Notes: generated from the sequence alone by a model not told the origin. Shown: positions 21,460-33,355, numbered from the stretch's first letter. The stretch: DNA of 64,000 nucleotides from Rhynchopus euleeides (GCA_963210315.1 OY723255.1:682001-746000); one strand, 5' to 3'. Numbers and translations are program-made.

Positions 21460-23838
21460 CTAAGGCGGCAACCGTGGCACGGTGAGCACATCGAAGATGG
21501 GCGGTTTGCCAAGCTGAACTGCAAGCTTGTACATTGACACGGCATGGGGTTCGATGGCATTGTCGTTGATTGCATCGGCAGCAGTGCCCATGTTTCTTTC
21601 GTAGATGAGACGCATCGCGCGGTTGCTGGCGGCGTGTGGGTTTCCTGCCGCTGCGTTCTCAAGCTCATACATCCATTCAGCGTGGCCTTGCGACAGACAC
21701 GCTCCAACCAGTTGGTAGAGGAGGCAGACTGTGCCCTGCAGCTGCACCTGTGCCACTGCACGCATGTTGTAGGCCCCGGACACGGCATCCGTGATGGTGG
21801 TGTCACACATGACGCGCAGGTTCCAAGCGTTGCCACAACGCTCGATGGTGCGCACGTCGCAAGCCACGGCGCCCAGCACGCAGTGCTTCTTCAGCGTCGC
21901 ACACCCCATGTTGCCGGTCCGTGCCATGCCGCATGCGACGCCAAAGTTGATGTCCTTCGATTCCTGCAGGATTTGCAGCATCGCAACACAACGCGCAGCC
22001 TTCATCTGGTGCGAGGGGAGGAAGGCCACAGCACCGAAGCTCAGCAGCACCCGGTCCCCACTCATGTCCTGCACAATCCCGCGGTGGTGCCGTGCCTGCT
22101 CTGTCGTGGCAGCGATGTAGTCGCTGTGCATCTGCAGGACGCCGTCTGGAGGCAGCTTGTGGAAGCCGCGGATGTTGCACATCACGAGCGATACTTCCCT
22201 GCGCACCAGGCCTGCAGCGAAGGCGCTGGTTTGGCTCTGGCAAATGGACATTGTGCAGCTCGTGGCACTGCCGATGGTGCTGATTGATGAGCTGCTCTCG
22301 CGTGACAGCTCAGATGGAGGCGACTGCTCTGCGGATTCAGGGTCGACACACAAGCTCTGCGGCATGAAGGCACGGAACTCATGGAGTTTTGCGGTCGCAG
22401 TCGACATGCCGCCCACCAGGCCCCGCATCTCCGACACCATGAAGGTCTTGGTCTGGTAGGGTGCCAGCACACGCTGTGCCTCGCCTGTCATCATCGACCC
22501 CGCGAGCAGGATGGCGCGTTCGACGTCACGCAGCGGCAGGGCAACGAGCAGCACCTCCAAAGCTGCCGTCACGATGTCGAACACCAGCACAAGCAGCGTG
22601 AAGACGATCAGCAGCACCAACGCGTCGTTCACCTCGCCCTGCACAGACGACACGGGGGACAGCCACGTGATGTGCAGGTTGTCGAAGATGATGTCCTTCC
22701 GCACGAAGTGCTCCTCCCCGTCCAGCGACCTCTTCACCATCTGCTGCACAGGCACGCCCGCCATCTCCGTCACAGCAGCGCGCAGCAGGCGTGACAGGTT
22801 CGCAGTCCGGAAAGCACACGGCGTCTCTGATAGCCCGAGCAGGAGGTTGTCTGTCGAGCAGCTCTGATCCACCAGATCCCCGCCCTGTGTGGAGGCGTAC
22901 ACCAGGTCCACCACAGGGTCGTACACCACGACGTGTGTCCCATGCGGTGCACGCAGTGCGTACTCCTCCAGGGGCACACGCCACGACGAGTAGAGGAATT
23001 GCGAGACTGCAATAATGGCGCGGTACCTGCTCCACGGGTGCGGCGGGGGCGGCGGGCTGTGCACTATGTCGAGGCTGCCGTACGCATACACGTACCGTCC
23101 CGCCTCCGAGTACCACAGCATCCCCTCACGCCACCGCTCGGCCACCGCAGGTGCAGGCCGTCCTTCCGGCGCTGACCCCACTGCCTGGAAGCCGGAAGGA
23201 ATGTCGGGCTCGCCAGGCACCCACGTGCGCAGCAGCTGGGAATAGTACGCGAGGTTGAAGGTTGTTGCCCACGTCTGGTTCAGCCGCACGTTGTCGACGT
23301 AGAAGGTTTCGGTCGGCACCTTCGTCCCTCCTTCATCCGGCACCGCTGGCATCACCCCTGTGCTCGACCCCGTGTACATCTGGTAGCTCCCGTCCTTCAG
23401 GGGGTCCAGCCACTGCAGGCTGAGCATCGCCTCGGGGGTGCGCATGAATCCATCGGCATCAGGGTGCGGCAGCAGCACAGCCCCGTCGCAGGAAATCACC
23501 GGGATGTTGTTCACGATCGACACCCCCTTGCCCACCTGCGTCTTCACATACTGACGCACGTCCGTCTCGTTGTCGGCCAGCTGAACGGAAGCCGCCATGC
23601 TGACATCAGCGCTGTGCCTCACCGTCTGCATCACGCCGAGGATCTCCCTCCTCAACCCTCCCATCTCGCTGGCACTTGTCTGTGCGACTGTCTTCTCCAG
23701 CGACGACAGACTCTGGAAGTACATGATGAGCCCACTGGCCACAGACCCGCAGACAGATATCAGTGCCCCAGAGCATATCAGCAGCATCACCGGGATGCCG
23801 CAGGTCCGCTGGGTCGCCATCGCCTTGATGTTGGCCAT
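21460..23838 (-). CDS. Receptor-type class III nucleotidyl cyclase homologue 1 (probable pseudoenzyme)
   Basis: It encodes 792 residues without introns, TAG stop. The Met six codons in (at 23820) aligns with the start of the second copy and is an equally good start. It has TM1 at ~13-40, an extracytosolic region to ~395 of Cache-sensor size, TM2 at ~400-433 (VNDALVLLIVFTLLVLVFD), then a class III cyclase-like domain at ~541-705. Recognisable motifs are 'VSLVMCNIRGF' and 'QDMSGDRVLLSFGA'. The first metal-binding Asp is Asn ('CNIRGF' instead of S-D-I-R-G-F), and the Asn/Arg transition-state helix is replaced ('GAVACDVRTIE' where families have G-D-x-V-N-x-A-x-R). Activity is therefore doubtful, and a signalling pseudocyclase is likely. 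A paralogue lies at 51490-53853. Confidence 0.85.
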   Translation of the reverse strand: MANIKAMATQRTCGIPVMLLICSGALISVCGSVASGLIMYFQSLSSLEKTVAQTSASEMGGLRREILGVMQTVRHSADVSMAASVQLADNETDVRQYVKTQVGKGVSIVNNIPVISCDGAVLLPHPDADGFMRTPEAMLSLQWLDPLKDGSYQMYTGSSTGVMPAVPDEGGTKVPTETFYVDNVRLNQTWATTFNLAYYSQLLRTWVPGEPDIPSGFQAVGSAPEGRPAPAVAERWREGMLWYSEAGRYVYAYGSLDIVHSPPPPPHPWSRYRAIIAVSQFLYSSWRVPLEEYALRAPHGTHVVVYDPVVDLVYASTQGGDLVDQSCSTDNLLLGLSETPCAFRTANLSRLLRAAVTEMAGVPVQQMVKRSLDGEEHFVRKDIIFDNLHITWLSPVSSVQGEVNDALVLLIVFTLLVLVFDIVTAALEVLLVALPLRDVERAILLAGSMMTGEAQRVLAPYQTKTFMVSEMRGLVGGMSTATAKLHEFRAFMPQSLCVDPESAEQSPPSELSRESSSSISTIGSATSCTMSICQSQTSAFAAGLVRREVSLVMCNIRGFHKLPPDGVLQMHSDYIAATTEQARHHRGIVQDMSGDRVLLSFGAVAFLPSHQMKAARCVAMLQILQESKDINFGVACGMARTGNMGCATLKKHCVLGAVACDVRTIERCGNAWNLRVMCDTTITDAVSGAYNMRAVAQVQLQGTVCLLYQLVGACLSQGHAEWMYELENAAAGNPHAASNRAMRLIYERNMGTAADAINDNAIEPHAVSMYKLAVQLGKPPIFDVLTVPRLPP

Positions 23839-24560
23839 GTGTGTGCGTGGTGTCAGCTGCAGGGTTCAGGCATGAGGGGCACACACAAGGGGGCAGGCAG
23901 GCAGGCAAATCATCAGCATGGGTACGGTACTCTGGGGGATGGGTCCTATCGGCTCCGGACTACGAACCACTTCATCAGGCTCTGCTGCCACGGAAAAGTG
24001 GGCACTGGAAAGGGGCTGGAAAGTGGTGGAGTTTGTGCATAGAGGGAGGCGTTGTCTGGAGGGCAATCCCGGCCTGGAGCTTGGGCCGGGGGGGGTATTT
24101 TTGAACGAGTTTTCGTCACTAGTTCCTCGCAGCCCCCGGTGAGAGGTTTCGGGGGTTTTCTGGTCGCACGGTGGCACTGTCTAATGTCGCTTCTTCCCTT
24201 TCCTTTTTGCTTGTTCAGTTGGTATGGGCCAGACGGCGCCAGACTCGCTTTTATAAAGTGAACACCCAGCTCTACAACCAGGCCTCTGCACAACCTTACA
24301 ACCTTGCTGCCTGTGTTGCCTGGGTTGGCCGTGGCATGCCATGAGCGTGCCTCAAAGCGACACGGGCCGAGCAACCCAGATCTTACAGGTGTTGGGCACC
24401 AGGAGGCGTGAATCACGATCACTGCGCCTTTCCCCCGAACAGAAGAACGGAAGATAGCCGCCACGGTTGAAACACGGGTCTCCTCCCGGGTGCGTAAGAA
24501 CAAGAGTATAGTTTTTTTTCAAAATTCTTGAGTCTCTGATTTGTGTCGGAGGATAGGAAA
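23839..24560. other. Intergenic region upstream of cyclase gene 1
   Basis: No gene is recognised. It includes the 5' region of the minus-strand cyclase gene. Short frames here lack any family signature. Confidence 0.6.
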
Positions 24561-24968
24561 AGGAAAAGGGGTGAGGTAAACATTCTGAGATCTCAGAGAG
24601 AGTGGTTGTACTTGTTGATCGCTTCCACTATCTCGATCACACCTCAGGACCCTTAGGACCCTAAGGGACGCCACGCGTAATTCTCTTGTAAACCCAACGG
24701 GGTCGTCTGCCTTGATGCCGCGTGGTCTGCGTTCGCCGGTACCCGGATTTGACAGGCCTATGGCGTCTCTCGCTACAGGAACAGTTCACACAGCTGACTC
24801 AGGCGCGTCGGTCCACAGGGTGCCCCAGGCTGAAGGGTGGTGTGTAGGGCTTGAGTCTCTCTCTCTCAGCTCATGCACCACGGAGTGTCAGACCTGTCGG
24901 GGGGAGTCCTCCGCTGTGGCTGACTTCATGTGTACGACGCGATGTCCTGAGAGTAGTCGAAAGAGGCG

Positions 24969-25038
24969 GGGATGTAGCTCAGCGGCTTATTTATAGGTGC
25001 AGGCGAGGGCCGCCCCGAGTGTCGATCATTCATCTCCT
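24969..25038 (+). pseudogene. Degenerate tRNA-Ala-like sequence
   Basis: GGGGATGTAGCTCAGCGG matches the 5' half of eukaryotic tRNA-Ala, including the A-box. CATCTCC 70 bases downstream can close a 7-bp acceptor stem (one G-T), and a weak T-arm (GTGTCGATCA) precedes it. The D-stem and anticodon arm do not fold and the B-box is poor, so a tRNA gene is unlikely. It may be a pseudogene or a tRNA-derived SINE head. Confidence 0.35.
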
Positions 25039-26599
25039 GTATAAGGCTCACCTTCGACACCCACTTCGGGTCTGAGCAGAACTCGTAGCCCGTAGGTTGA
25101 CTGCAAACTGAGGATAGCGACCTCCAATAGGGGGCGCCCGCAGACTCGTTCGATGTGTAGCTCGCTGCGTTGACTTCGGTGCATCTTTCACGAAAGTCGT
25201 GAACCTTTGATCGTCTCGGCGAAGGATTTTGGACTGTTTTGCGCGGATGATGAAGGTGTCCCAAATACTTGCTTCTCTGGAAGATCGAGTGCAGGAAGCT
25301 CTGGGCAATGCAGGGGGCGTACTTCCTAATCATGTAGGGAATGTCAGTGGACTCTCGCGCCCGCCACGTTGATCACGAATAGAACGTTGTATGAGTGGGT
25401 CGATCTCTTCCGCTCCCCATGACGGCCCAGGCCGAATGCCGAATGCGTCAGACGCGCGATGAAGGGTAGGTGTACGAGCGTCGGCGTGTGCATCAGATCG
25501 GTGGCAGCTTTTGCCTGCCTGTGAAAACGCTTTGAGGTCTGCGCGACCGGTGGCGAGAATTCGATGTTGATTAGCGGCGGCCTGCGGTGATCCTTTGAGC
25601 CGTGCCCTCCTTGAAGGGCGTCATGAACTTGCGTCGTCCATGAGTTGTTAGGCAATCGGTGAAGGAGTAAGTGTGATGCATATCGTGTGCTGTAGTCGCG
25701 GTGGCCTGCAAAAGCCCTGTGAAAGTCGTCCGGCCCTGAGTCGTCGTATAGTCTGAAGAACCTGGGTCCATGACTCCCCTCCCGGTTCGAAGGGTAGTAG
25801 ATGAGTAGTCTCGGGCAGCGGGGTTGACTCGGTCGACGAGAATCGGGTGTTCAGTCAGTGGAGCACGTCTGAAACTCTCGCTGCCCCAACTCAGGCTCGC
25901 CAAGCGATGCTATTTGTAAGCTAACGGAGGAGTGGCTGGAGAGCCTGGGGCGTCTCGAAACCTCCGCGGAGCGAGATGGTATGTCGTGGTACGTTGGTAA
26001 GATGGGGGTGTGGAGTCTGGGGAGAGGCTGCCGTGGCGGCGCCCGTCACTGCTCCGATGAGCTGATTTCGAATTGTCCCTGTTGTCTGACCTCCAGAAAG
26101 CCCCTTTAATGCCCGTCCCTGTCGGAGGACTGCGGTCGCGGTGGTTGCGAGATGATGTGTGCTGCGAGTAAGTGTCCTGCTGTGTGTCTGAGGATCCTAT
26201 TCGGACTTCGAAGACTTGGTCATCGCTCTGGGCCTCGGAGGGGGTCCGGGTGTCGATGGTATCGGTGAACCTCGTGATGTTGAACTGTTCAAAAGATCCC
26301 GCTTTGACTTCGTCATGGACGCGGGCCTGAACCGCCACAGAACCCAGTGAATCAGAGAACTGTGAGGATGTGATGCGGGTGTCGAATCTCCGAGGATGAG
26401 AGAACGTCTTGTGTTCCGTATGGCTGTGAGAGCGTACGCCGACCGAAACGGGGCACCGACATCGGTGGAGGGTGAATCGATGCCTTCCCCTTGGATATGG
26501 ACCCCGCCAGGTCGGCACAAACGCAACATATACATCGATGGCGTGGGTAGATTCGGCCTCTCGGGTCTAACCGACCTCCTGGGCGTGTGGTGCCGCGGC

Positions 26600-29350
26600 G
26601 TGTAGATTTAGGGTGACTGCCCTTCTCTTGCCTCTGGAATCCTGAGGATCTCCTGGGCGGGGCCAGTAGCGGTGTAGCTGCGGTCTCTGCGCGTTCCCGA
26701 TTTCTGAGCAACCTCCTGGGCACGTGATGTGGCGTGAAGATGGAGGGGGTCTCTGTAGTGCGGTTCAGTAGCTGTGCCCCTCTGCTGCGCTGGCTCTCTT
26801 GGTGGCTTTGTGAGATGAGCTGCTGCAATCGTGTTCGGGTGCGCCTTTTCTGTGCGAAGACGCTGCTCAGCACGGTCAGCACGGTCCTCCCGGGTGGGTC
26901 TGAGCGACCTGTGTGCTGATCTTCTGGGTCTGAGCAAACTCCTGGCGTGTGTCGCCGCGACGCGTGTCGATTTATGAATACCGCCCTTCTCTTGCCTCTT
27001 GGATCTGAAGAACTCTTGGGCGTGGTCAATAACGGTGCCGAAACTGTGGTATCTGCACGCCGACGACTCTGCAGCGCCCTCCTGGGCATGTGATGATGAT
27101 GCTCGAAGAGGTTGAGGGTCTATGTAGTATGCAGACGATGTGCCCCTCTGATGTGTTGGCTCTTCGGGTAGCCTCTGCTCTGTGTAGTGCGGACGTGCCT
27201 TCTGGGCGGGCGCTGCTGTCAGCGAGATGCCTCCTGGGTTTGAGCGACCTCCTGGGCGTGTGGTGCCGTGGCGCGAGTAGATTTATGATTACTGCCCTTC
27301 TCTTGCCTCTGGGACCTTGAAGGTCTCCTGGGGGGGTCAGTAACTGTGTCGAAGTTGCGGTCTTCGTGCGTTGTCGATCCCTGAGCGCCCTCCTGGGCAT
27401 GTGATGGCGAGGCTCGATGAGGTAGAGGGTCTATGTGGTTTGCAGTAGCTGCGCCCCTCTGGTGTGTTGGCTCTTCGAGCAGCCTCTGCTCTGCTGTCCT
27501 TTGTTGCCTCTCGGATCCAAGGACCTCTTGGGCGGGATAAGCGGTGTTGAAGAAGATGCTGTCCTTCTGGTACCTCTCGGATACTAAGATATCTTGGGTA
27601 GGATCAGCGGTGAGATGACGTTGGCTGCCCCTCTGGTACCTCTCGAATCCAAAGACCTCTTGGCGGGATCAGCGGTGCCGTCGAAGTTTGCTGTCCTTCT
27701 GTTGCCTCTCGGATGCAAAGATCTCTTGGGCAGGATCAGCGGTGTCGTTGCAGGTGGCTGTCCTTTGCTACCTCTCGGATGCAAAGATCTCTTGGGTAGG
27801 ATCAGCGGTGTTGAGAAAGGAGCTGTCCTGTGTTGCCTCTCGGATCTAGAGATCTCTCGGGCAGGATCAGCGGCGGTGATGAAGTTTGCTGGCCTTTGAT
27901 GCCTCTCGGATGCAAAGATCTCTCGGACGGGCTCAGCGGTGGAGTTGAAGCCTGCTGCCCGTTTGATGCCTCTCGGATGCCAAGATCTCTCGGGCAGGAT
28001 CAGCGGTGCGGTATCGTTGCAGGTAGCTGTCCTTTGTTGCCTCTTGGATCTAGAGATCTCTCGGGCAGGATCAGCGGCGTTGCAGGTAGCTGTCCTGTGT
28101 TGCCCCTCGGATCTAGAGATCTCTCGGGCAGGATCAGCGGCGGTGATGAAGTTCGCTGGCCCTTGATGCCTCTCGGATGCAAAGATCTCTCGGACGGGCT
28201 CAGCGGTGGAGTTGAAGCCTGCTTCCCTTTTGATGCCTCTCGGATGCAAAGATCTCTCGGGCAGGATCAGCGGTGTCGTTGAAGTTCGCTGGCCTTTGAT
28301 GCCTCTCGGATCCAGAGAATCTCTCGGGCGGTCTCAGCGGTGTGGTTGAAGCCTGCTGTCCCTTGTTGCCTCTCGGATCCAAAGACCTCTTGGGCGGGAT
28401 CAGCGGTGTCGTTTAAGTGTGCCGTCCCTTGTTGCCTCTCGGGTACAAAGACCTCTCGGGCGGGACCAGCGGTTGCCGTTGAAGCCTGCTGGCGTGTGAT
28501 GCCTCTCGGATCCAGGGACCTCTCGGGCGGGATCAGCGGTGAAGCTGAAGCCTGCTGTCCCTTGTTGCCTCTCGGATCCAAAGACCTCTCGGGCGGGATC
28601 AGCGGTTGTCGTTTGAGCCTGCTGGCCTGTGATGCCTCTCGGATTCAAGGACCTCTCGGGCGGGCTCAGCGGTGTTGTTGAAGCCGGCTGTCCCTTGTTG
28701 CCTCTCGGATCCAAAGACCTCTCGGGCGGGATCAGCGGTGAAGCTGAAGCCTGCTGTCCCTTGTTGCCTCTCGGATCCAAAGACCTCTCGGGCGGGCTCA
28801 GCGGTGTTGTTGAAGCCGGCTGTCCCTTGTTGCCTCTCGGATCCAAAGACCTCTCGGGCGGGATCAGCGGTTGTCGTTGAAGCCCGCTGGCCTGTGATGC
28901 CTCTCGGATCCAAGGACCTCTCGGGCGGGCTCAGCGGTGTAGTTGAAGCCGGCTGTCCCTTGTTGCCTCTCGGATCCAAAGACCTCTCGGGCGGGATCAG
29001 CGGTTGTCGTTGAAACCTGCTGGCCTGTGATGCCTCTCGGGTACAAAGACCTCTTGGGCGGGCTCAGCGGTGTAGTTGAAGCCTGCTGTCCCTTGTTGCC
29101 TCTCGGATCCAAAGACCTCTCGGGCGGGATCAGCGGTTGTCGTTGAAGCCTGCTGGCCTGTGATGCCCCTCGGGTACATAAGACCTCTCGGGCGGGCTCA
29201 GCGGGGTAGTTGAAGCTTGCTGACCCTTGTTGCCTCTCGGATTCAACGATCTCACGGGCGGGAGCAGCGTTGTCGTTGAAGCTAGTTGTCCTTCTGTTGC
29301 CTCTCGGATTCAAAGATCTCTTGGGCGGTATCAGCGGCGTCGAAACTTGC
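26600..29350. repeat. 66-bp minisatellite (first block)
   Basis: A 66-bp unit (CTCTCGGATCCAAAGACCTC, TCGGGCGGGATCAGCGGT, then a variable GAAGCCTGCTGTCCCTTGTTGC) is well ordered from ~27500 to 29350 and increasingly degenerate back to ~26600. As 66 is divisible by three, several frames on both strands remain open and give 22-residue peptide repeats. These are satellite artefacts, not genes. Confidence 0.92.
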
Positions 29351-29400
29351 GATCTCTGCGCGCTGTCTATAGTTTTGAAGGACGGGGTGAGGGGTGTGTG

Positions 29401-29550
29401 TACACGGTGGACTCCAGCGGCCCTAGCGGGAGTCTGGGAGCGGGAGTCTGAGCGGGTGTCAAAGACTCCCGCTAGCGGGAGTCTGACTCCCCCTAGCGGG
29501 AGTCTTTTCACCTATTTTCATCCATTTTTCCCATGATATAGTTACAGTCT
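29401..29550 (+). repeat. Left TIR copy of the palindrome-rich element (unit 1)
   Basis: It begins TACACGGTGGACTCCAGCGG and contains the perfect 20-bp palindrome GACTCCCGCTAGCGGGAGTC and variants, ending near TTTTCCCATGATAT. Equivalent copies are at 33406 and 37565. Confidence 0.8.
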
Positions 29551-29695
29551 ACTGGCGTGGGGGGTAAAATCATGGTGGAAGAGGGATGGGGAGGGGCTTG
29601 TTTTGCTTCTGTCAGTTTCCCCGGACTCTGGACTACCTACCTATCCTCCTGGTAGCGGCTACACCTGCGGAGGTGAGCGGTTAGAATTTGAGGTG

Positions 29696-30562
29696 TCAAA
29701 GTGCGGCCATCGCCTGTCGTAGTTGTGTTACACCTTGGGCAAGACAAGCCATCCTGCAGGCCTCATCTTCTTCGTCAGAACTGTCATCCCCCTCCTGCTG
29801 TGCGCGTTGGTCAAGCGTGCTCAAAGTCGCCTCGGATGACACGAATGGTGTGAAAGTCGCCCCCAGCGGGATTGGCATTTTGCACAAGCAGAGCGATAAT
29901 TTGCGGTGTCCTTCGGGGAACCGGAACAGGAAGTAGGGCGCGCTGATGGGTTCAACGAAGTCCTGTGTGTTGCAGTGCACAAACCCCTTCTGCAGCTGTG
30001 TCAACTGTGTGCAAAGAACATACACAGCCAATCTATGAGCGTGTCGGGTGTGCAGACACGGACACAGGATGACTTCTCTATACCCGAGGATCCCGTCCTG
30101 CGACAGGTGCGCAACCTTCCAAGGCATGCCCGATGCGCGCCGCTTCTCTTCTGCCATCGCAAGATCTCTCTCGTAAGTTGCGGAGCTGGCGATTGTAACG
30201 GCATCTTTCTTGCGATGTCCGTTCTCTGCTTCTTCAAATTCGTCGTTGTTCTGCAGAGGCACTGCATCTTCTGGAGCCCACCAATGATGGAGACTGTGTA
30301 CGTAGGCATTGCGCGTTGATCCCTTTTCGGCATGCTCCATCAACCAGTGAAATATATGCCCTGAGATCCGAGCACGCAAGAAGGGAATCCGGGCTGACTC
30401 ATCCTTGCATCCCCAGAAGCGCCAGGGGATGTCTGCATACCGGAAATGCATGAGGTCTGCAAGGGAGACAAAGAGGTAGCGGAACAAGCCCTTGTAGGTG
30501 TGTCCTGTGACAGGCAAGCACGACCTTCCGGAACTGAGCACCTGTCCCATGCTGCGACACAT
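29696..30562 (-). pseudogene. Gene P copy 1, 5'-truncated
   Basis: A 288-codon frame of unknown function, identical by eye to 33723-34589 and 37868-38734. The upstream 89-codon part seen only in the third copy is missing, because the E1 A repeat lies at the T-run 5' of the frame. See the entry at 37868-39004 for description. With its probable start region lost, this copy is best treated as broken, although an ATG still opens the 288-codon frame. Confidence 0.6.
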
Positions 30563-30600
30563 TCAGTGCAAGGTTTGTACAGGTCTTGTCGAATATTTTT

Positions 30601-30915
30601 GGTAAAACACACCCCGTGTGGTAGAGAAAATACGGCAAGAGTCTCGGTGGGTCGGAAGAGCAGATGGTTCCCGCAACAGCTCCCGGGGAGCGGCGGGTAT
30701 TTCGCATAGGATGCCGGATGTGTGAACACGTTTGTGCGGTTTGCCCTGTGTTGTGTGAACATATGTGTATGTGTGTGTGTATGCTCCACCCAACCCGACA
30801 CATTTTCTGTACTTCAGACAGGTAAGGTCACTCGACACGCGGGGGGGGGGGGGGGGTTTGTTGTGTGTTTTTTCTGCCAGCCGACATCACTAGCGCCAGC
30901 GAGAAAAAAAAAATA
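30601..30915 (+). repeat. E1-family A repeat inserted in unit 1
   Basis: It starts GGTAAAACACACCCCGTGTGG immediately after a T-run that interrupts gene P, and runs through (GT)n to TTCAGACAGGTAAGGTCACT, poly-G and the CTAGCGCCAGCGAG segment. It is the inverse of 3107-3424. The outer end shows CACAC-N3-GTGTG. A long A/TA-rich stretch (30905-30950) follows. Confidence 0.8.
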
Positions 30916-31004
30916 AAAAAAAATAAAAAAAAAATAAAAAAAAATAAAGCGATTTACTAATCGCCAACTCGCGATCAGGCGTTTCCAGGCAGAAAACAGT
31001 GCGT

Positions 31005-31215
31005 GCTAGATCACGGTTTGTTACGACAGAGCGACCAGAGCAGACTTCGACGCAGGTGCTAGATCACCGCCTTTTACCACAGAGCGACCAGAGCAGACTT
31101 CGACGCAGGTGCTAGATCACCGAATTTTTTACGACAGAGCGATCAGAGCAGACTCGACGTAGGTGCTAGATCACCGCCTTTTACCACAGAGCGACCAGAG
31201 CAGACTTCGACACAT
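31005..31215. repeat. 53-bp tandem repeat, four copies (unit 1)
   Basis: GTGCTAGATCACCG, then an A/T-rich variable core, then ACAGAGCGACCAGAGCAGAC and TTCGACGCAG are repeated four times. An identical block lies at ~35030-35241 in unit 2. Confidence 0.85.
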
Positions 31216-31408
31216 CTTTGGCACAGGGGAGCCTGCCCGCCCAAAAGACAAGAGGAAAGGTCACACACAAAAAAAAGTCACTCACGCAGGTTTCTCCTTC
31301 AGCTTGTCTGAGCTAACAAGGAAATGGAAAAGATGCAAGCGCCGGGTACTGGTGGACCTCGGGCTCCAAAAAGAATTTTTCCGGATTCCTTTTCTTTTGC
31401 TTTTTTTT
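31211..31408. repeat. 198-bp dispersed repeat (copy 1)
   Basis: The sequence from ACATCTTTGGCACAGGGGAG to TTTTCTTTTGCTTTTT recurs at 35237-35434 and, outside the macrosatellite, at 49739-49933. It has no recognised coding content and ends in a T-rich run. Confidence 0.8.
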
Positions 31409-31721
31409 TTTTAACTTCGTTCCCGTCCCCCCACGTTGTGCGCTACGTCGTTGTAGCGTTGGCTCACTCGTGTGCTTCTTTCCGGGGTCGGGTCAGGGAT
31501 AGTGCCCTGTGTGGTGCCGTTTTTTCCCGCAGAGCGGGTGGGTTGCCGTGCGTCGACACGGAGACACCTCCCCATTAAAAGCCAAAGTTTTTGTGTTGAG
31601 ACGTCTTCACCTGATATGGCAAAGGTCCTGTTCGTTGGTTTCCCCCTGGTCTGTCGCGCCCATCAGGGTGCGTGGACAGGGCCCGTACTTTGTTTTCATT
31701 CGTGTTCTGTGATTTGTGATG

Positions 31722-33355
31722 AAAGATCTCTTGGGTAGGATCAGCGGTGTTGAGAAAGGAGCTGTCCTGTGTTGCCTCTCGGATCTAGAGATCTCTCGGG
31801 CAGGATCAGCGGCGGTGATGAAGTTTGCTGGCCTTTGATGCCTCTCGGATGCAAAGATCTCTCGGACGGGCTCAGCGGTGGAGTTGAAGCCTGCTGCCCG
31901 TTTGATGCCTCTCGGATGCCAAGATCTCTCGGGCAGGATCAGCGGTGCGGTATCGTTGCAGGTAGCTGTCCTTTGTTGCCTCTTGGATCTAGAGATCTCT
32001 CGGGCAGGATCAGCGGCGTTGCAGGTAGCTGTCCTGTGTTGCCCCTCGGATCTAGAGATCTCTCGGGCAGGATCAGCGGCGGTGATGAAGTTCGCTGGCC
32101 CTTGATGCCTCTCGGATGCAAAGATCTCTCGGACGGGCTCAGCGGTGGAGTTGAAGCCTGCTTCCCTTTTGATGCCTCTCGGATGCAAAGATCTCTCGGG
32201 CAGGATCAGCGGTGTCGTTGAAGTTCGCTGGCCTTTGATGCCTCTCGGATCCAGAGAATCTCTCGGGCGGTCTCAGCGGTGTGGTTGAAGCCTGCTGTCC
32301 CTTGTTGCCTCTCGGATCCAAAGACCTCTTGGGCGGGATCAGCGGTGTCGTTTAAGTGTGCCGTCCCTTGTTGCCTCTCGGGTACAAAGACCTCTCGGGC
32401 GGGACCAGCGGTTGCCGTTGAAGCCTGCTGGCGTGTGATGCCTCTCGGATCCAGGGACCTCTCGGGCGGGATCAGCGGTGAAGCTGAAGCCTGCTGTCCC
32501 TTGTTGCCTCTCGGATCCAAAGACCTCTCGGGCGGGATCAGCGGTTGTCGTTTGAGCCTGCTGGCCTGTGATGCCTCTCGGATTCAAGGACCTCTCGGGC
32601 GGGCTCAGCGGTGTTGTTGAAGCCGGCTGTCCCTTGTTGCCTCTCGGATCCAAAGACCTCTCGGGCGGGATCAGCGGTGAAGCTGAAGCCTGCTGTCCCT
32701 TGTTGCCTCTCGGATCCAAAGACCTCTCGGGCGGGCTCAGCGGTGTTGTTGAAGCCGGCTGTCCCTTGTTGCCTCTCGGATCCAAAGACCTCTCGGGCGG
32801 GCTCAGCGGTGTTGTTGAAGCCGGCTGTCCCTTGTTGCCTCTCGGATCCAAAGACCTCTCGGGCGGGATCAGCGGTTGTCGTTGAAGCCCGCTGGCCTGT
32901 GATGCCTCTCGGATCCAAGGACCTCTCGGGCGGGCTCAGCGGTGTAGTTGAAGCCGGCTGTCCCTTGTTGCCTCTCGGATCCAAAGACCTCTCGGGCGGG
33001 ATCAGCGGTTGTCGTTGAAACCTGCTGGCCTGTGATGCCTCTCGGGTACAAAGACCTCTTGGGCGGGCTCAGCGGTGTAGTTGAAGCCTGCTGTCCCTTG
33101 TTGCCTCTCGGATCCAAAGACCTCTCGGGCGGGATCAGCGGTTGTCGTTGAAGCCTGCTGGCCTGTGATGCCCCTCGGGTACATAAGACCTCTCGGGCGG
33201 GCTCAGCGGGGTAGTTGAAGCTTGCTGACCCTTGTTGCCTCTCGGATTCAACGATCTCACGGGCGGGAGCAGCGTTGTCGTTGAAGCTAGTTGTCCTTCT
33301 GTTGCCTCTCGGATTCAAAGATCTCTTGGGCGGTATCAGCGGCGTCGAAACTTGC
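31722..33355. repeat. 66-bp minisatellite (unit 2 block)
   Basis: This is the same 66-bp unit as at 27784-29350, with one more copy in the middle of the block. Confidence 0.9.

Larger units (their letters stand above)
24560..29350 (-). mobile_element. Partial DIRS-type non-autonomous element (right end, interior, minisatellite)
   Basis: GTTGATCGCTTCCAC (a B-like end) at 24616 is followed by CAGGACCCTTAGGACCC and GGGACGCCACGCG. The 7.5 kb and 48.2 kb elements have the same B/interior junction. As in the 7-12 kb element, ~2 kb of non-coding interior is followed by a long minisatellite with a CCTCTCGGGC core. The expected A1 repeat next to the satellite is missing; a TIR element starts at 29401 instead. 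A2 and B2 are not recognisable on the left. I see no coding frames with family motifs in 24660-26600. Confidence 0.55.
27784..31721. repeat. Macrosatellite unit 1 (~3.94 kb)
   Basis: This is the first of three head-to-tail units. It contains the 66-bp satellite, left TIR with palindromes (29401), truncated gene P (29696-30562), the inserted E1 A repeat (30601), A/TA-rich DNA, four 53-bp repeats and the 198-bp dispersed repeat. It is re-joined to satellite sequence at ~31721. Confidence 0.9.
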
